From positions 1-64,000 of the forward strand of contig CAJNDS010002155.1 of the NCBI GenBank assembly GCA_905221605.1: a stretch of DNA of 64,000 nt. The letters are read 5' to 3'. The stretch's first letter is position 1, and each line of letters begins with the position of its first letter. A program made the position numbers and the translations under genes. Source of the DNA: Symbiodinium natans. Lineage: Eukaryota > Sar > Dinophyceae > Suessiales > Symbiodiniaceae. Below are positions 11,135 through 21,165 of the stretch, piece after piece. The notes beneath the pieces are model-generated. The model had not been told where the DNA came from, ran no database searches, and saw nothing but the letters and a program-made list of their open reading frames with translations.

Positions 11135-11358
11135 GGCTTGCGCAGCTGAGCCCCATTGTGCAAAGCTGCTGGGCCAAGCGCTGCAACCTTCTGCTCCTCT
11201 GTGAGGCTGCAAAGGTGCAGCGCCTCAGGAGAATGGCGGCCGCCGGCAATGTCCCAGAAGCCGTCAGGGGGGTTTGGGCAGGGTTCACTTACTTCGGGCT
11301 ACGAACTTATGCTTTGCAGGGTTCACAGCTTGTTCGTGTGCGGGTGGATCGAGTTTAA
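11135..11358 (+). CDS. Last two exons of a gene, product unknown
   Basis: Exon 11135-11271 reads LAQLSPIVQSCWAKRCNLLL then LCEAAKVQRLRRMAAAGNVP and ends in phase 0 at donor GTTTGG. Exon 11320-11358, after TTTGCAG, reads GSQLVRVRVDRV and stops. The 48-bp intron carries CAGGGTTCAC at both ends, a direct repeat compatible with intron gain by duplication. Confidence 0.6.
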
Positions 11359-11732
11359 GGCTCTTGTTGTGTCTCCTGTGGAAAGGACGACGACCCACCA
11401 CAGACACAAAGCAAACAACAGCCAAGTAACTGTAAGCTGCGAACAGACATCGCAAGTCTTTGGGGAAAGCATGCTGGGCGCACTGTGCAAACCTACGTGC
11501 CCTGGGTTTGAGCATACGCGGCGCGCAAGCCAAAGTCTACTCGAAATGCGCAGACGCATGTTGTTTTGGTAAGGAACCTGACCCAAGCATCGCTACCCTA
11601 AACCCTAAACCCTAAACCCTCTAAACAGTGGACCGCGTAGCTTTTCTATGCGAAACATTTGTCAACGCAGTCGAAGCAGGGCCATGCGCAAACCAGGTAT
11701 GCTGGCACATTTCATCTAGACTCCCTGCACGG

Positions 11733-11826
11733 GTAGTTCTCTAAATGATAAGAGTACCTTTTTGATCTTTTGGGTCCCCTTGTATATAGTACGGCACCCG
11801 CAAAAGGGACCTTAATCTAGAGAACC
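11733..11826. mobile_element. TIR element, family G
   Basis: Ends AGTTCTCTAAATGA and TAATCTAGAGAAC. Related copies at 42598-42692 and 61283-61376 share AGTTCTCTAAAT and GGGTCC-type ends. Confidence 0.7.
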
Positions 11827-11893
11827 CCCCCCCCCCCCGCCCCCACATGTCTTCGCGGCTCACGTTTGCTCGTTTCGCCTATTTCAACTTCAG

Positions 11894-11966
11894 ACCGCAG
11901 CTGCAGAAGCACGTTCACAGAGAAGTTGCTTGCCTTGGAAGACGCGTTCGCCGAACTGCTGAACAG
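11894..11966 (+). CDS. Exon with GC donor, product unknown
   Basis: After CTTCAG; reads CRSTFTEKLLALEDAFAELL and ends AACAG|GCTTTC, a GC-type donor. Probably helical. Confidence 0.5.
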
Positions 11967-12366
11967 GCTTTCGTTTTGTTTTATCATTTTTTTTTCTTGG
12001 GGCGGGGGGGGGGAGGGGTTTAGTGCTGTTTAGAGCTGAGCCTTTACCCTGAAACACGTCAACGGCACAAAACGGCCCTAAAGCTCAAACTGCCAAATGC
12101 GCAGCGTCTGAACCTGAAGCCTTAGACCCTCAGCCCTAAGCTCTGAAGCCCGAAACCCCGAAACCCCGAACCCCCGAAACCCCAAAGCCCCTAAACCCCT
12201 AGACCCCCAAACCCAAAACCCTAAACCCTAAACCCCTACACTCTAAACCCTAAACCCTAAACCCTAAACCCTAAGCCCAAGCCATCAGCCCTCAGAGCCA
12301 GAAAGACCACCTGACACCCCGAGAACCCCCAGAAGCCTAAACTCTCAACCGTCGGGCCTTGCACAG

Positions 12367-12403
12367 GTTTTGGAAGCTCTTCGGACCCACGGCCGCATCC
12401 TCC
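12367..12403 (+). CDS. Short exon before a telomere-type donor
   Basis: After GCACAG; reads VLEALRTHGRIL and ends exactly at GTTTAGGG. Confidence 0.55.
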
Positions 12404-12673
12404 GTTTAGGGTAGAGGGGATAGGGTATAGGGTATAGGGTATAGGGTATAGGGTTTAGGGTTTCGGGCATGGCGCTGGCTCAAGCATGTCGGTTGAAAGT
12501 CTTCGGGCTTCCGGGGGGTAGTTTCCAGGGCCGAGGTTCGTAAGGAAGTTCAGGGTGTATACAGGGCCTCGGGGTTTAGAGGGGCTTGAAGGGTTGAGGG
12601 ATTAGGCTTTCAGATCAGGTCCGGGGCTACCGATAACCCGAAACGCCTCTTCTTCTGCGCAACCTCCCAGTAG

Positions 12674-12760
12674 GCAATGGAGCGCAACCGTTTGGGGGGT
12701 TGGCTTCGGAACATGTCAGGCACCTTGCAGAAACTGGAAAGTCCAAGCCCAAGAGCCTGA
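12674..12760 (+). CDS. Terminal exon, product unknown
   Basis: After CCAGTAG, 28 codons to TGA: AMERNRLGGWLRNMSGTLQK and LESPSPRA. Confidence 0.45.
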   Translation, partial: AMERNRLGGWLRNMSGTLQKLESPSPRA

Positions 12761-12918
12761 ACTTAACCCTCCCCCCGCCAAAGTGGGCTTAGGGGTTTAG
12801 GGTGGGCTTGGAAAAATATATACAGCTTGGGCTTTAGGGTGAAGCGCGTGGGCATCTCTTGCGGTTGTCAACTTTGAGGAAGTTGTTTGGGGTGGTTTAG
12901 GCTTAGGGTTTAGGGTTG

Positions 12919-12977
12919 CGGCATGCGTGTGCTCTCTGCTCGTACTTCAAGCAATGTTTGTGCCTCCACCCATCGCA
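12919..12977 (-). CDS. Exon, product unknown
   Basis: After ACGAAG on the minus strand; reads LRWVEAQTLLEVRAESTRMP. Confidence 0.45.
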
Positions 12978-13082
12978 GCTTCGTAGGCACAAGCCGAAGT
13001 AGGTACCCTACATAATCCCTTATGAGGCTTGGTAGCCCAGCCCTAAACCCTAAACCCTAAACCCTAAACCCTAAACCCTAAA

Positions 13083-13190
13083 CCCTAAACCCTAAACCTC
13101 TTATAATCAGGGTGCCCTTTTTGGGGTTGGTTTCTTTACAAGGAAACCCAGAAACAAAAGAAGGGCAAAGGGCACCAAGGGTGGGGAGAT
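13083..13190. mobile_element. Family B-like element
   Basis: Shares AATAAGGGCACCCTTTTT-like and AGGGCAAAGGGCACCA segments with the element next to it (13194-13296). The ends are less clear. Confidence 0.5.
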
Positions 13191-13193
13191 AAG

Positions 13194-13296
13194 GTAGCCC
13201 AGTAACCATATTCTAATAAGGGCACCCTTTTTTGGTTGGTTACTTTCTTAGGGAACCTTGAACCAAAACAAAGGGTAAAGGGCACCACTGGGCTAC
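13194..13296. mobile_element. TIR element, family B
   Basis: Perfect terminal inverted repeats GTAGCCCAGT and ACTGGGCTAC, 103 bp. Interior AATAAGGGCACCCTTTTTTG recurs at 42433-42541. Confidence 0.85.
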
Positions 13297-13474
13297 CAAG
13301 CTACTAAGGGCCAGGAGGAAAAGAGTTACATGTGACCTTGAAAGGCACCTCCAGTGCGGGAACGTCGCAAGCCAATTGCCCGATGCCTCCACCCGCTCTT
13401 GCCCGAAGCCTTCAACCCGAGCCCCCCAAAACTCTAAACCCTAAACCCTAAACCCTAAACCCTAAACCCTAAAC

Positions 13475-14458
13475 CCTGAAGCGCTTGCGCGCCTCTGCAT
13501 GGGGCCTCTTGCCGCTGGCGTAATCGAGCAGAAGTAGGCCATGCTCAGGCCAAGGCCACTCGCTCAGGGGTCCTGGTGTAGGGTGCTGGGTTTTGTGGGG
13601 CTTGGAGTTCAAGTTTGGGGTTTGGGGTTTAGGGTTTTAGGTTTTCCGGCGTTTACGATTTCAATTTTTATCTAGGGTTTAGGATTGAGGGTTTTGGGGG
13701 GGGGGGTTCAGCGTCTGGTGGTCTAGAGAGCTTCGACCCCACTTGCCAGGCCAGGCCAGGCAGCGTAGGCTTCGAGCTCCTCCTATACGAACAGTTCTTA
13801 ACAGGGATTATAGTAGGGGGTACTATAATCGGACTGTTAGTATAGGGGGGAACATCCCAAAATCCGAACCCCGATCGCCCACAAAGTTCCGGGTTTAGGG
13901 CTTCGGGGTTTGGGGATTCTTGCTGGGATGTAAAGGAGGGTGGGAGAGTAAACATAGGTACTACTACAGGTGCGTCTGTGGGCTTAAGAAATATACTGCT
14001 TGAAGAAAGCTTCAGGGGGTCAACGCCTGAGTTGTTGCATACAGGCCTTAAATTCCACTAAGCCCTCAGACCTACACCCCGAACGGTCCTGAATCGATCT
14101 CTTTCTCCAGGTAGGAGGCATTGAAGATACAAGAGCTGAACCTTGTCTAGATCCCAGAGTACTCTGGGAATAGAAAAGGGAAAACCCTTTTGTTTAAAGA
14201 AGTGCCCTTAAGAACTCCACGTCCTTGTTGTAGCTGAGGTTGTGGGGATTCGGACGTTGGCTTCTATATTGGGGTCCTTATCAAAAGGGATCCTACTATT
14301 TGGGGGTCTATGTTAGGGGTCCCCTATTTTCGTAAACCCCCCATGTGGCATCACAACCCACGAAGCCCCTAAACTCTCGACCCTAAACGTTCTTCAATAA
14401 GATCATCTTAGCTGAGGGATCCAAAGTCCTACCCAAGCAATCGATGAATGAGTTGGGG
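13475..14458 (-). CDS. Multi-exon gene, product unknown
   Basis: Exons from 5' to 3': 14389-14458 (PNSFIDCLGRTLDPSAKMIL, donor GTTTAGGG), 14207-14263 (RPNPHNLSYNKDVEFL), 14085-14163 (VLWDLDKVQLLYLQCLLPGE), 13723-13782 (EELEAYAAWPGLASGVEAL, stop or splice), 13475-13543 (HGLLLLDYASGKRPHAEARK, donor GTTTAGGG). A family C element separates the first two, a 43-bp element-like segment the next pair, and a family A element lies at 13783-13862. The third exon is also open in another frame. No family recognised. Confidence 0.52.
13783..13862. mobile_element. TIR element, family A
   Basis: Right end GGGGGGAACATCCCAA; left end diverged. Its left border coincides with the start of the minus exon at 13782. 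Confidence 0.65.
14264..14340. mobile_element. TIR element, family C
   Basis: Minus strand begins GGGGGGTTTACGAAAATAGG and ends AATATAG, directly before the exon at 14263. The element therefore forms that intron's acceptor. Confidence 0.65.
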
Positions 14459-14570
14459 CTTAGGGTTTAGGTGTGTTTTGCCATCCGCCCAGCAGACCAG
14501 CAGGTTTGGGGTTCTAGGGTTTCGGGTTTCAGTCTGCCTTGGGTAGCTTTGTGCGATTCATGGCTTAGGG

Positions 14571-16133
14571 TCAAGAATCTGGGTACCCCGCCTTCGCGAA
14601 GTGTCCTTCCGTCGCAGCTCCTGCTTGGCTTGCTAGTGTCCCGTTGCGCTCAGAACTCCGAAATTTCAGGCGGGTCTGCTAAGTAGTGTAGGGTCGTGCC
14701 CCAAATCCGAAAGCCATAACCCAGCTGAACCTCGACTCCGGCACACCCTCAACACCCCGGCCCTGACCTGTCATAGCTCCCCAGGGCATCGACTTTCTGA
14801 GCACCCCTTTCGTTGCACTCACGGTCCCGACGCCCCGCGTAAGCCCTAACATCCCAAACCAGAAGCCATGAACCCTAAACCCCATGACCCTGAACCCTAG
14901 ACCCTAAACCCTAAACAGCACTAACAATTCGGAGTGTCCTGCCGCAGCACGCATTCCCATCGGTCGAGGAGTACCAGCTGTTGGCCGACGAAGGCATCTG
15001 AAGGACTGGCCAGGTCGAGTCCTGAAGGGTTTAGGGTTTAGGGTTTAGGGTTTAGGGTTTAGGGTTTAGGGTTTAGGGCTCGGGATATTTGTCAACTGAC
15101 CTCAGCACAAACCCAGCCCTCGCCCTAATGAACCAGACAGCCCAAACCCTGCACCCTCGAAGCCCTACGTCCTAAGCTCAGGAACCCTAAGCCCTTAACC
15201 GTAAATTCTAAACCCTAAACCATCTTCGAAGGCATGGCGCGGTAGTGGCCACTGGGCAGCTGGGCGTTGAAGTTCAAGAGGCTCTGTGAATGCTGCAACG
15301 CGGAGATGTATGCTCCTTGGCTCACTCTACCCTAAACCCTGAACCCTCAACCATTCTTATCGCTGTTCGGTCTTCTATTCTTTTGTGTATGGTTGTCGTC
15401 TTACGGTTTTGATGATTCTTCATTGTTTGTTGAGGGGCTCCAGGGTTTAGGGGACAAAGCTCCTCGGCCTCTGAGGCGGCTGGGCTTTGGGGGTCTTGAG
15501 GAGGAAGACGGATTGCGCTCAGGGTTCTGCTGGAGAGAATCGGGCAGATCTTTTGGGCTTCGATTTTGGGGTGTAGGGTTAAGGGTTTAGGGTGTAGGAT
15601 GTAGGGTGTAGGGTTTAGGGTTTAGGGTGTAGGGTTACGGTTTAGGGAAAACTCCATGGGTGCCGCGCTACTGAAGGTGGGAGCCGCCAGGATCGTCAGG
15701 TATCGGCCGTGGGCTCCAGTGGTGCAGGGCAACAGTCGCCACACAACCTGCAAAAAAAGGGGGGTTTAGGGTTTAGGGCTTAGGGTTTAGAGATTCATTG
15801 GAGTTTGCGTCGTTCCTAAACCCTACAACCCCCCCCCCCCCCCGCCGTCCCTCCCCCCCGGCCCTCCCCCCCGCTCTCCCCCCCCCCTCCCTTCCCCCCC
15901 AAAAAAACAAAACAAACAAGAAAAATGAGAATACATAATCATCATAAAAGTTGTAATAAAAATACTAACAGTATTAACAGAAATAACAATAATGATGAGA
16001 ATATTAATAATAACAATACTCATATTCACAAAATAACCCCAGGACAGCCCAGGCCTCGCTAGCGATCTCACGCTCCCAGCCGAGCTGTAAGATCTGGCAG
16101 GGATCCAGCAAGAAGTCCTTTGTCAACCTCCGG
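14571..16133 (-). CDS. Multi-exon gene, product unknown
   Basis: Exons from 5': 16038-16133 (RRLTKDFLLDPCQILQLGWE, donor GTTATT), 15653-15747 (VVWRLLPCTTGAHGRYLTIL then AAPTFSSAAPM), 15221-15320 (QGAYISALQHSQSLLNFNAQ then LPSGHYRAMPSKM, donor GTTTAGGG), 14917-14997 (PSSANSWYSSTDGNACCGRT, donor GTTTAGGG), 14768-14796 (KVDALGSYDR, donor GTCAGG). The last four join in phase. The 3' end is either 14663-14720 (RGSAGLWLSDLGHDPTLLSR, phase-consistent) or 14571-14675 (TRLKFRSSERNGTLASQAGA). Between the first two exons a micro-exon may exist near 15795. Not recognised. Confidence 0.62.
15830..16037 (-). repeat. Intron with C/G-rich tract and AT-rich segment
   Basis: 15830-15900 is almost pure C on plus; 15920-16030 is unusually AT-rich (ATAATAATAAC). 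It lies between exons of the gene at 14571-16133. Confidence 0.7.
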
Positions 16134-16139
16134 CTGATA

Positions 16140-16790
16140 AGGTTTAGAGTTTAGGGTTTGGGGTTTCGGGTTTGGGGTTTAGGTTGAGAGGGTTTTAAAG
16201 TCTTGCTAGGCTTTCCATGGGTGGTGACAGGGTTGTTGGGGGTTTATAGGGTTTGGGGGTTACGGTTTAGGGGCTTGATCGGGTTTTTGGAGGGCTTATT
16301 GGGCTCTTAGGGGTTGTTTGGTAGGGTTTATGGGATATGGGGGTTTGCAGGGTTCTTGTAGGGGTGATAAGGCTCGTAGGGTGCTTTGAAAGGGTTTATG
16401 GGGGGGGGTTATATGCGCTCGTATAGGGTTTTTGCCGGGTTGTAGGTTTTTTGGTGGCTTGCAGGGGTTTAGATGTGATGTATCGGGTGTTAGAGAGGTT
16501 TATGGGGAGGTTTACAGACAGGGTTTTAGGGTTCACGGGGTTTACAGGGTTTGTAGGGATCGAGCTTGAGGTGATGAGCCTCAAGGCGAGCTTGGGATTA
16601 GGGCTTCGCGGTGTTTGCAGGATTTATGGAGTTTATAGCGCCACTGTCTCAGGTGTCAACTCAGAGGACTTACGTTTCGTGCCTAAACCCTCTCCCCTAA
16701 AGCCTAAACCCTAAAGTTTAGGACGTAAAGGTGTAGGCTCTAGCGCTGTTGGGTTGTAAAGATGGCTTGAAAAAGTTCTGTGGCTCCCAG
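16140..16790. other. Degenerate GGGTTTA-type region, one weak exon
   Basis: Mostly degenerate GGGTTTATGG/GGGTTTAGG units. 16620-16657 could be a plus exon (FMEFIAPLSQ, donor GTGTCA), but the same island is open on minus (SSELTPETVAL, stop). Confidence 0.4.
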
Positions 16791-16793
16791 GCT

Positions 16794-16877
16794 CTAACAC
16801 AGCCCCGAATCTTTCAAGCCCCCAAGCCGAGACAAGTCTACGGGTCTGCAGATGAGTTCAGTGCACCTGCCTTGTAC
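16794..16877 (-). CDS. Terminal exon, product unknown
   Basis: After GTCTTTCAG on minus; reads VQGRCTELICRPVDLSRLGG then LKDSGLC and TAG. Confidence 0.45.
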   Translation of the reverse strand, partial: VQGRCTELICRPVDLSRLGGLKDSGLC

Positions 16878-17044
16878 CTGAAAGACCTTAAACCCTAAAC
16901 CCTAAACCCTAGACCCTAGACCCTAAACCCTAAACCCTAAACCCTAAACCCTAAACCCTAAACCCAAACCCGAAACCCTGCGTTCTACCTGAAAGATGCC
17001 AGAAATAGATCTGCTGCTTCCACGCGTTGCCGAGCAAAGCGCTC

Positions 17045-17977
17045 TCAGGGTGCCTCCCACGTGCGCTCATAGGCATCCTTGTGCTTGACCCACATCATAC
17101 TGAACGGCAGGCCCTCCTCCGCCCTTCCGTCAGGCAAGATGTCGAAGAAGTTGTATGTCAGGTTCATGAGGTCCATGCCTCGGACCTAGTTCATTGTTGG
17201 GATAATATTACAAATCCTCCTTCTTTATTCCCTTTATTGGGTTTAAGTACCCTTAAACATGCAAAAAAGTGTTACCCAACTATGACGAAGGGACGTAGGT
17301 GCTGTAGGTGTGGAAGATCTTGCCCTCCTCCTTACGGAAGACCGAATATCCCGGATACTGCTTCATGCCGGGCTCCTTGCTGTAGTTGTAGCTTCGAGTC
17401 TTGGCCTTGATGTCCTCCTCCGTGAATTCCACGTTGAAGTCGCGGGAGAAGTCGGATCCCTGAGAGCTGTAGAAGGGAAAGGTCCAGCCTTTTTGGGAGG
17501 CAGTCGCTTGCAGCTTCTCATCAGCCGCCGCCCCTACAACTACGAATCCCGTTCTTTGGTGAAGGTGCGGGAGGATGCCAGAATACGCATCGGCCCACCA
17601 AGAGCAACTGGGGCATGGCTTCTCCCAGCCAGGCTCGAACATGAAGTGCACAAGAATAAGGTTGCCTGTGGGATGCGTGCACATGTCAGACAGCTTCACT
17701 GTCTTACCCTTCCGCGTGAAGCTGTAGTCCTTGGTCACCTCTCGCCAAGGCATCTCCATGCGCATCTTGTTGAGCTCATCCTTCTTCCTATACTCCCCTT
17801 AGAACCTTAATAAAAATATGGTTTGTCAATCTCCTCTCCGGTTGTATATGAACAAAAAGTAACAAAAAATTCCCAAGGGGGATATAGCTTCTTGGTGAAC
17901 TCCTTCTCAGCCTTCAGAAGCTTCTTTCGCGCTTCCAGCCAAGCCTCTTCGTCAACGGGCGCTGCCCGCTTGGACAT
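17045..17977 (-). CDS. DUF899 family (thioredoxin-like fold) protein, three exons
   Basis: Exons 17889-17977 (ATG), 17295-17787, 17045-17185 (TGA); 723 nt, 240 aa. Exon 1 holds the family start EEAWLEARKKLLKAEKEFTK; exon 2 continues KDELNKMRMEMPWREVTKDY, then the hallmark VHFMFEPGW, CPSCSWWAD, GWTFPFYSS, DFNVEFTEED and FHTYSTY; exon 3 gives RGMDLMNLTYNFFDILPDGR and LPFSMMWVKHKDAYE. Length and motif order match DUF899, a thioredoxin-like family of unknown reaction, here keeping CPSC. No signal peptide, so likely cytosolic. Intron 1 (17788-17888) is a family 1 introner; intron 2 (17186-17294) is a family D introner. The conserved protein fixes both splice sites to within a codon. Confidence 0.93.
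17186..17294 (-). mobile_element. Family D introner forming DUF899 intron 2
   Basis: On minus the intron begins GTCCCTTCGTCATAGTTGGG and ends TCCCAACAATGAACTAG. GTCC occurs at the 5' border and again just after the AG, a 4-bp target duplication. Inner inverted repeats TCATAGTTGGG and CCCAACAATGA. The first GTCC provides the GT donor and the element end CTAG the acceptor. Confidence 0.85.
17784..17892 (-). mobile_element. Family 1 introner forming DUF899 intron 1, with target duplication
   Basis: On minus: GAAG, then CTATATCCCCCTT ... AAGGGGAGTATAG, then GAAG. The terminal inverted repeats match at 12 of 13 positions and the 4-bp duplication GAAG flanks them. The donor is GC (AA|GCTATA) or GA at the duplication; both keep frame, differing by one Lys codon. 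A second copy is at 48362-48470. Confidence 0.88.
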
Positions 17978-18279
17978 GGGCCAAAGGTGCAGCAGCAAAC
18001 AGGGGTCTGAAGTTCTACGCGACTCTGTGCCTCGAAGCCTTGAGACATTTGGTGTCACAGAGCTGGGTTGCCTTCTTCTACTTCTGAGGACGGCAAAAAA
18101 ATTAACAAGATGGAAACAGCCTACGGCTCCCTACTTCTGAGGGTTGCGCGGATGCCTTCCCTAACTTATGAGGGCGATGCTCAGGGCTGAGGGTGTCAGG
18201 GCCTCAACGCTGTTAGGGTTTAGGGTTTAGGGTTTAGGGTTTAGGGTTTAGGGTTTAGGGTTTAGGGTTCAACCCAGTC

Positions 18280-18338
18280 CAAGCCGCGCGTTCAGGAAGA
18301 CCACCTGCTCTTGAATCTGCAGCTGGAGGATGCTGAAT
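18280..18338 (-). CDS. Exon, product unknown
   Basis: After ACCGAG; reads FSILQLQIQEQVVFLNARL, hydrophobic/helical. The donor is GA-type or uncertain. Confidence 0.45.
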
Positions 18339-18341
18339 CTC

Positions 18342-18594
18342 GGTTTAGGGTTTAGGGATAGGGTTTAGGGTTTAGGGTTTAGGGTTTAGGGTTTAGGGTT
18401 TAGGGTTTAGGGTTTAGGGTTTAGGGTTTAGGGTTTAGGGTTTAGGGTTTAGGGTTTAGGGTTTAGGGTTTAGGGTTTAGGGTTTAGGGTTTAGGGTTTA
18501 GGGTTTAGGGTTTAGGGTTTAGGGTTTAGGGTTTAGGGTTTAGGGTTTAGGGTTTAGGGTTTAGGGTTTAGGGTTTAGGGTTTAGGGTTTAGGG
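18342..18594 (+). repeat. Longest perfect TTTAGGG array
   Basis: About 35 nearly uninterrupted heptamers. Both sides continue into gene-bearing sequence, so it is interstitial. Confidence 0.97.
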
Positions 18595-18814
18595 CGTCAG
18601 GTCTTAGGGACCCTGCACCCTAAACCCTATAAACCCTAGACCTAGGAACCCTCGAGACCCCAAACCCCATGACCCCTATAATCCCTATCAACCCTATAAA
18701 CCCCACAAGACCTATCAACCTTATAAACCCTATAAATCCTATAAACCCCATGAACCCCATGAACCCCATAAAACCTATGAGCCCCCATAAACCTCAATCC
18801 TTCCGGTCTCGAAG

Positions 18815-18876
18815 CTTGGGGGGAGAAAGTAGCTCAGGCCAAGGGGCTGTCGGAAAAGCTGCAGCTGCTTCCTTAG
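18815..18876 (+). CDS. Terminal exon, product unknown
   Basis: After CGAAG; reads WGEKVAQAKGLSEKLQLLP then TAG. Confidence 0.45.
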
Positions 18877-19032
18877 CCCGCAGCTCTGAGTTGTCAGGGT
18901 TTCCGGTGTTTAGGGTTTAGGGTTTAGGGTTTAGGATTTAGGGTTTAGGGTTTCCGGTGCTACTTAGGACAAAGGGTTCAGAGAGTGCGGTGTTCTGTTT
19001 TCCTTAGGGTTTTCGGATATGCGTTGTATGGT

Positions 19033-19395
19033 TTACTGTAGCTCGCCCATTTCCAGAACCCCAACTGGGAGACTCAACCACCAGCTGGAGGCCCATTCTT
19101 GAGGTAGTTGCATTGGCATGTAGTATGGGCCCTGAACCCTTAAAACTATGCTTGGGACCGCAAAGATGTTACCAAGACCCCTACTCCTGAAACCTCTACC
19201 TGGCTTGCGCCAACCAGAGCCTCGGACCAGAGCTTTCTTGTGAGATCGACTGTCCCCTCCACCACAGGCCGGCTGTAGCCCCGAACCGTTTTGGACGGAC
19301 GGCCCTAGAACCTTTCGGAAGTTGGAGCCAGATCGGCTAGCAACTGAAAAGAATAACAACAAGCAAGCTGCTTTTGTTAGGGGTTGCCAGCCCAT
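19033..19395 (-). CDS. Putative secreted 120-aa protein or first exon
   Basis: The open frame starts MGWQPLTKAACLLLFFSVAS, a good signal peptide with cleavage near residue 20, then RSGSNFRKVLGPSVQNGSGL. The rest is basic and Gly/Ser-rich, with a second hydrophobic stretch near the end. It may be intronless or a first exon. No family recognised. Confidence 0.45.
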   Translation of the reverse strand: MGWQPLTKAACLLLFFSVASRSGSNFRKVLGPSVQNGSGLQPACGGGDSRSHKKALVRGSGWRKPGRGFRSRGLGNIFAVPSIVLRVQGPYYMPMQLPQEWASSWWLSLPVGVLEMGELQ

Positions 19396-19597
19396 GGAAG
19401 GGAGGGGTGGGGGGGTCGGGCTACTCAGCTATGCAAATCGCACGACACAGTACAGAGTGCACCTCTACATCGAAAGAAAAGGTGCACTCCCCTCGCGCGT
19501 GATATAGGGTTTAGGGTTTCGTATTTTAGGGATTAGGGTTTCGGGGCCTTCTGCTGCTCCTTTTCGGACACTCCCCCCAAGATCCCCTTCTCCCAAT

Positions 19598-19712
19598 ATG
19601 GGGGCTTGCGATTAGTGATTAGGGGTACCTTATTGCGGTCCTAATTCTAAGGGAGTCTGATACTATTTAGGGGCTTGTGTTAGGGGTCCCTCATTTTCGT
19701 AAACCCCCGTAT
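19598..19712. mobile_element. TIR element, family C
   Basis: Ends ATATGGGGGCTTGCG and TCGTAAACCCCCGTAT; interior GGGGTCCCTCATTTTCGTAA also occurs, with small changes, at 14310-14335. Confidence 0.6.
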
Positions 19713-19910
19713 TCAAAATGTTCTCATGAACATCGCCGGGGACCAAGCCCTATACCTCAACACGCAGCCAGAAACCGCAAACCCCCTTTCCATATAAACC
19801 CCCATGAACCCCTATAACCCCTCTTTTTACCCCCATAAACCCTAAAACCTAAACCCTAAACCCTAAACCCTAAACCCTAAACCCTAAACCCTAAACCCTA
19901 AACCCTATGT

Positions 19911-20787
19911 TCAGCTGCGCGTCGCTCTGGGAAGCTTGCGCTTGAGAAGCGGCGCCTGCTCGGAGAGGAGTGACTGGAAGTCCCACTTGTCACCTGAAGT
20001 GGCTTAGGGTTTAGGGTTAGGGTTTAGGGTTTAGGGTTTAGGGTTTAGCGTTTAGGGTTTAGGGTTTAGGGTTTAGGGTTTAGGGTTTAGGGTTTAGGGT
20101 TTAGGGTTTAGGGTTTAGGGTTTAGGGTTTAGGGTTTAGGGGTTTGCAGACCCCTAAGCCCTATTAGTACTTAGTACCATCATCATCATGATTATTACAA
20201 ACAATAGTATTCATTGCTACCAGTATTTTCATCACAATTAGTACTAACTCCAGGACCCCTCAACTTCATGTTGAGGTCAAGGCTCCTTGATCTTCTTGAT
20301 TCGGGATTTCGGGGTTAGGGCCCCTGCCTGAAACTACTCTCTCCCTCGCTCTCCGAAAGCCCTGCAGTAAGGAAGCAAGGATCTCCCACAGCAAAAATCA
20401 AACGAATCCCAGGGCCTGATCGGAACCCTGCACAGCCCGAAGCCATCCTAAGCCCTGAATCTAAATGAGGCTAAACCCTAAACTACCCTAAACCCTTGTA
20501 AGCCCTAAACCCTGAAACTTGGGATGTTCCACGAACAGTCCTTCATAGGGATCATTATGATAGGGGGCACTATAATCCCCATTAAGGACTGTCAGTATAA
20601 GGGGGAACATCCCAACCCTAAAACCCTCACGCCAAACCCGAAAAACTAAACCAATAGGGTTTAGGGTTTAGGGCTTAGGGGTTTAGGGTTTGGGGCAATC
20701 ACTTTCAGGTAGCGCGCTGAGGCTTCTTCCCATCGCTTTCTCCACGTTGAACTTGATCCTGGTCCCGCCAGCGCAGGGCACCGTCCT
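19911..20787 (-). CDS. Four-exon gene, 3' complete, product unknown
   Basis: Exons: 20703-20787 (RTVPCAGGTRIKFNVEKAMG then RSLSALPE, donor GTGATT), 20328-20415 (PGIRLIFAVGDPCFLTAGLS then ESEGESSF, donor GC), 20249-20294 (RSRSLDLNMKLRGPG), 19911-19993 (DKWDFQSLLSEQAPLLKRKL, ends PRATRS and TGA). Phases agree at the first two junctions; the last fits a GA donor. The first intron contains a family A element (20518-20605). No recognised domain. Confidence 0.65.
19997..20142 (+). repeat. TTTAGGG array at intron side of an exon
   Basis: About 20 heptamers starting directly at the acceptor side of the exon 19911-19993. Confidence 0.95.
20518..20605. mobile_element. TIR element, family A
   Basis: Ends TTGGGATGTTCCACGAAC and GGGGGAACATCCCAA; interior ATAATCCCCATTAAGGACTG. 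Intronic. Confidence 0.8.
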
Positions 20788-21165
20788 CTGGAGGGCGCAG
20801 GCCATACAAGCTTAAGGTATGGTTTTCATTAGGGTTGAGGGATCATAGATCCATTATAACCCTATTAAGGACTGTTCGTATCAGAGGGGACATCCCAAGT
20901 TAAGGGGCTTGTAGGGTGTAGGGTCTTGCGAGGGTTTAGGGTGCGTGGTTTGCATATGTTTAGGACCTTTAGGACGCAGGGCTCAGGGTGGAGGACTAAG
21001 GCTTCTGGGCTTCGGGCTGGCAGGGTTCAGGGCTAAGCTTCGGGCGTCAATCGGACTTTGGGCAGGAGTTCAGGTCTTTTTCGAGGGGGGGGGGTACTAA
21101 AATCCCTACTAAGGACTGTTTCCAACCCCAAAAAACCGAAACCCCTCACATGTTGCTTCTTGCAG

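Noticed and set aside
18342-18594. A real chromosome end or healed telomere
   Set aside because: Gene-like sequence continues on both sides, and similar arrays occur every 0.5-1 kb in both orientations.
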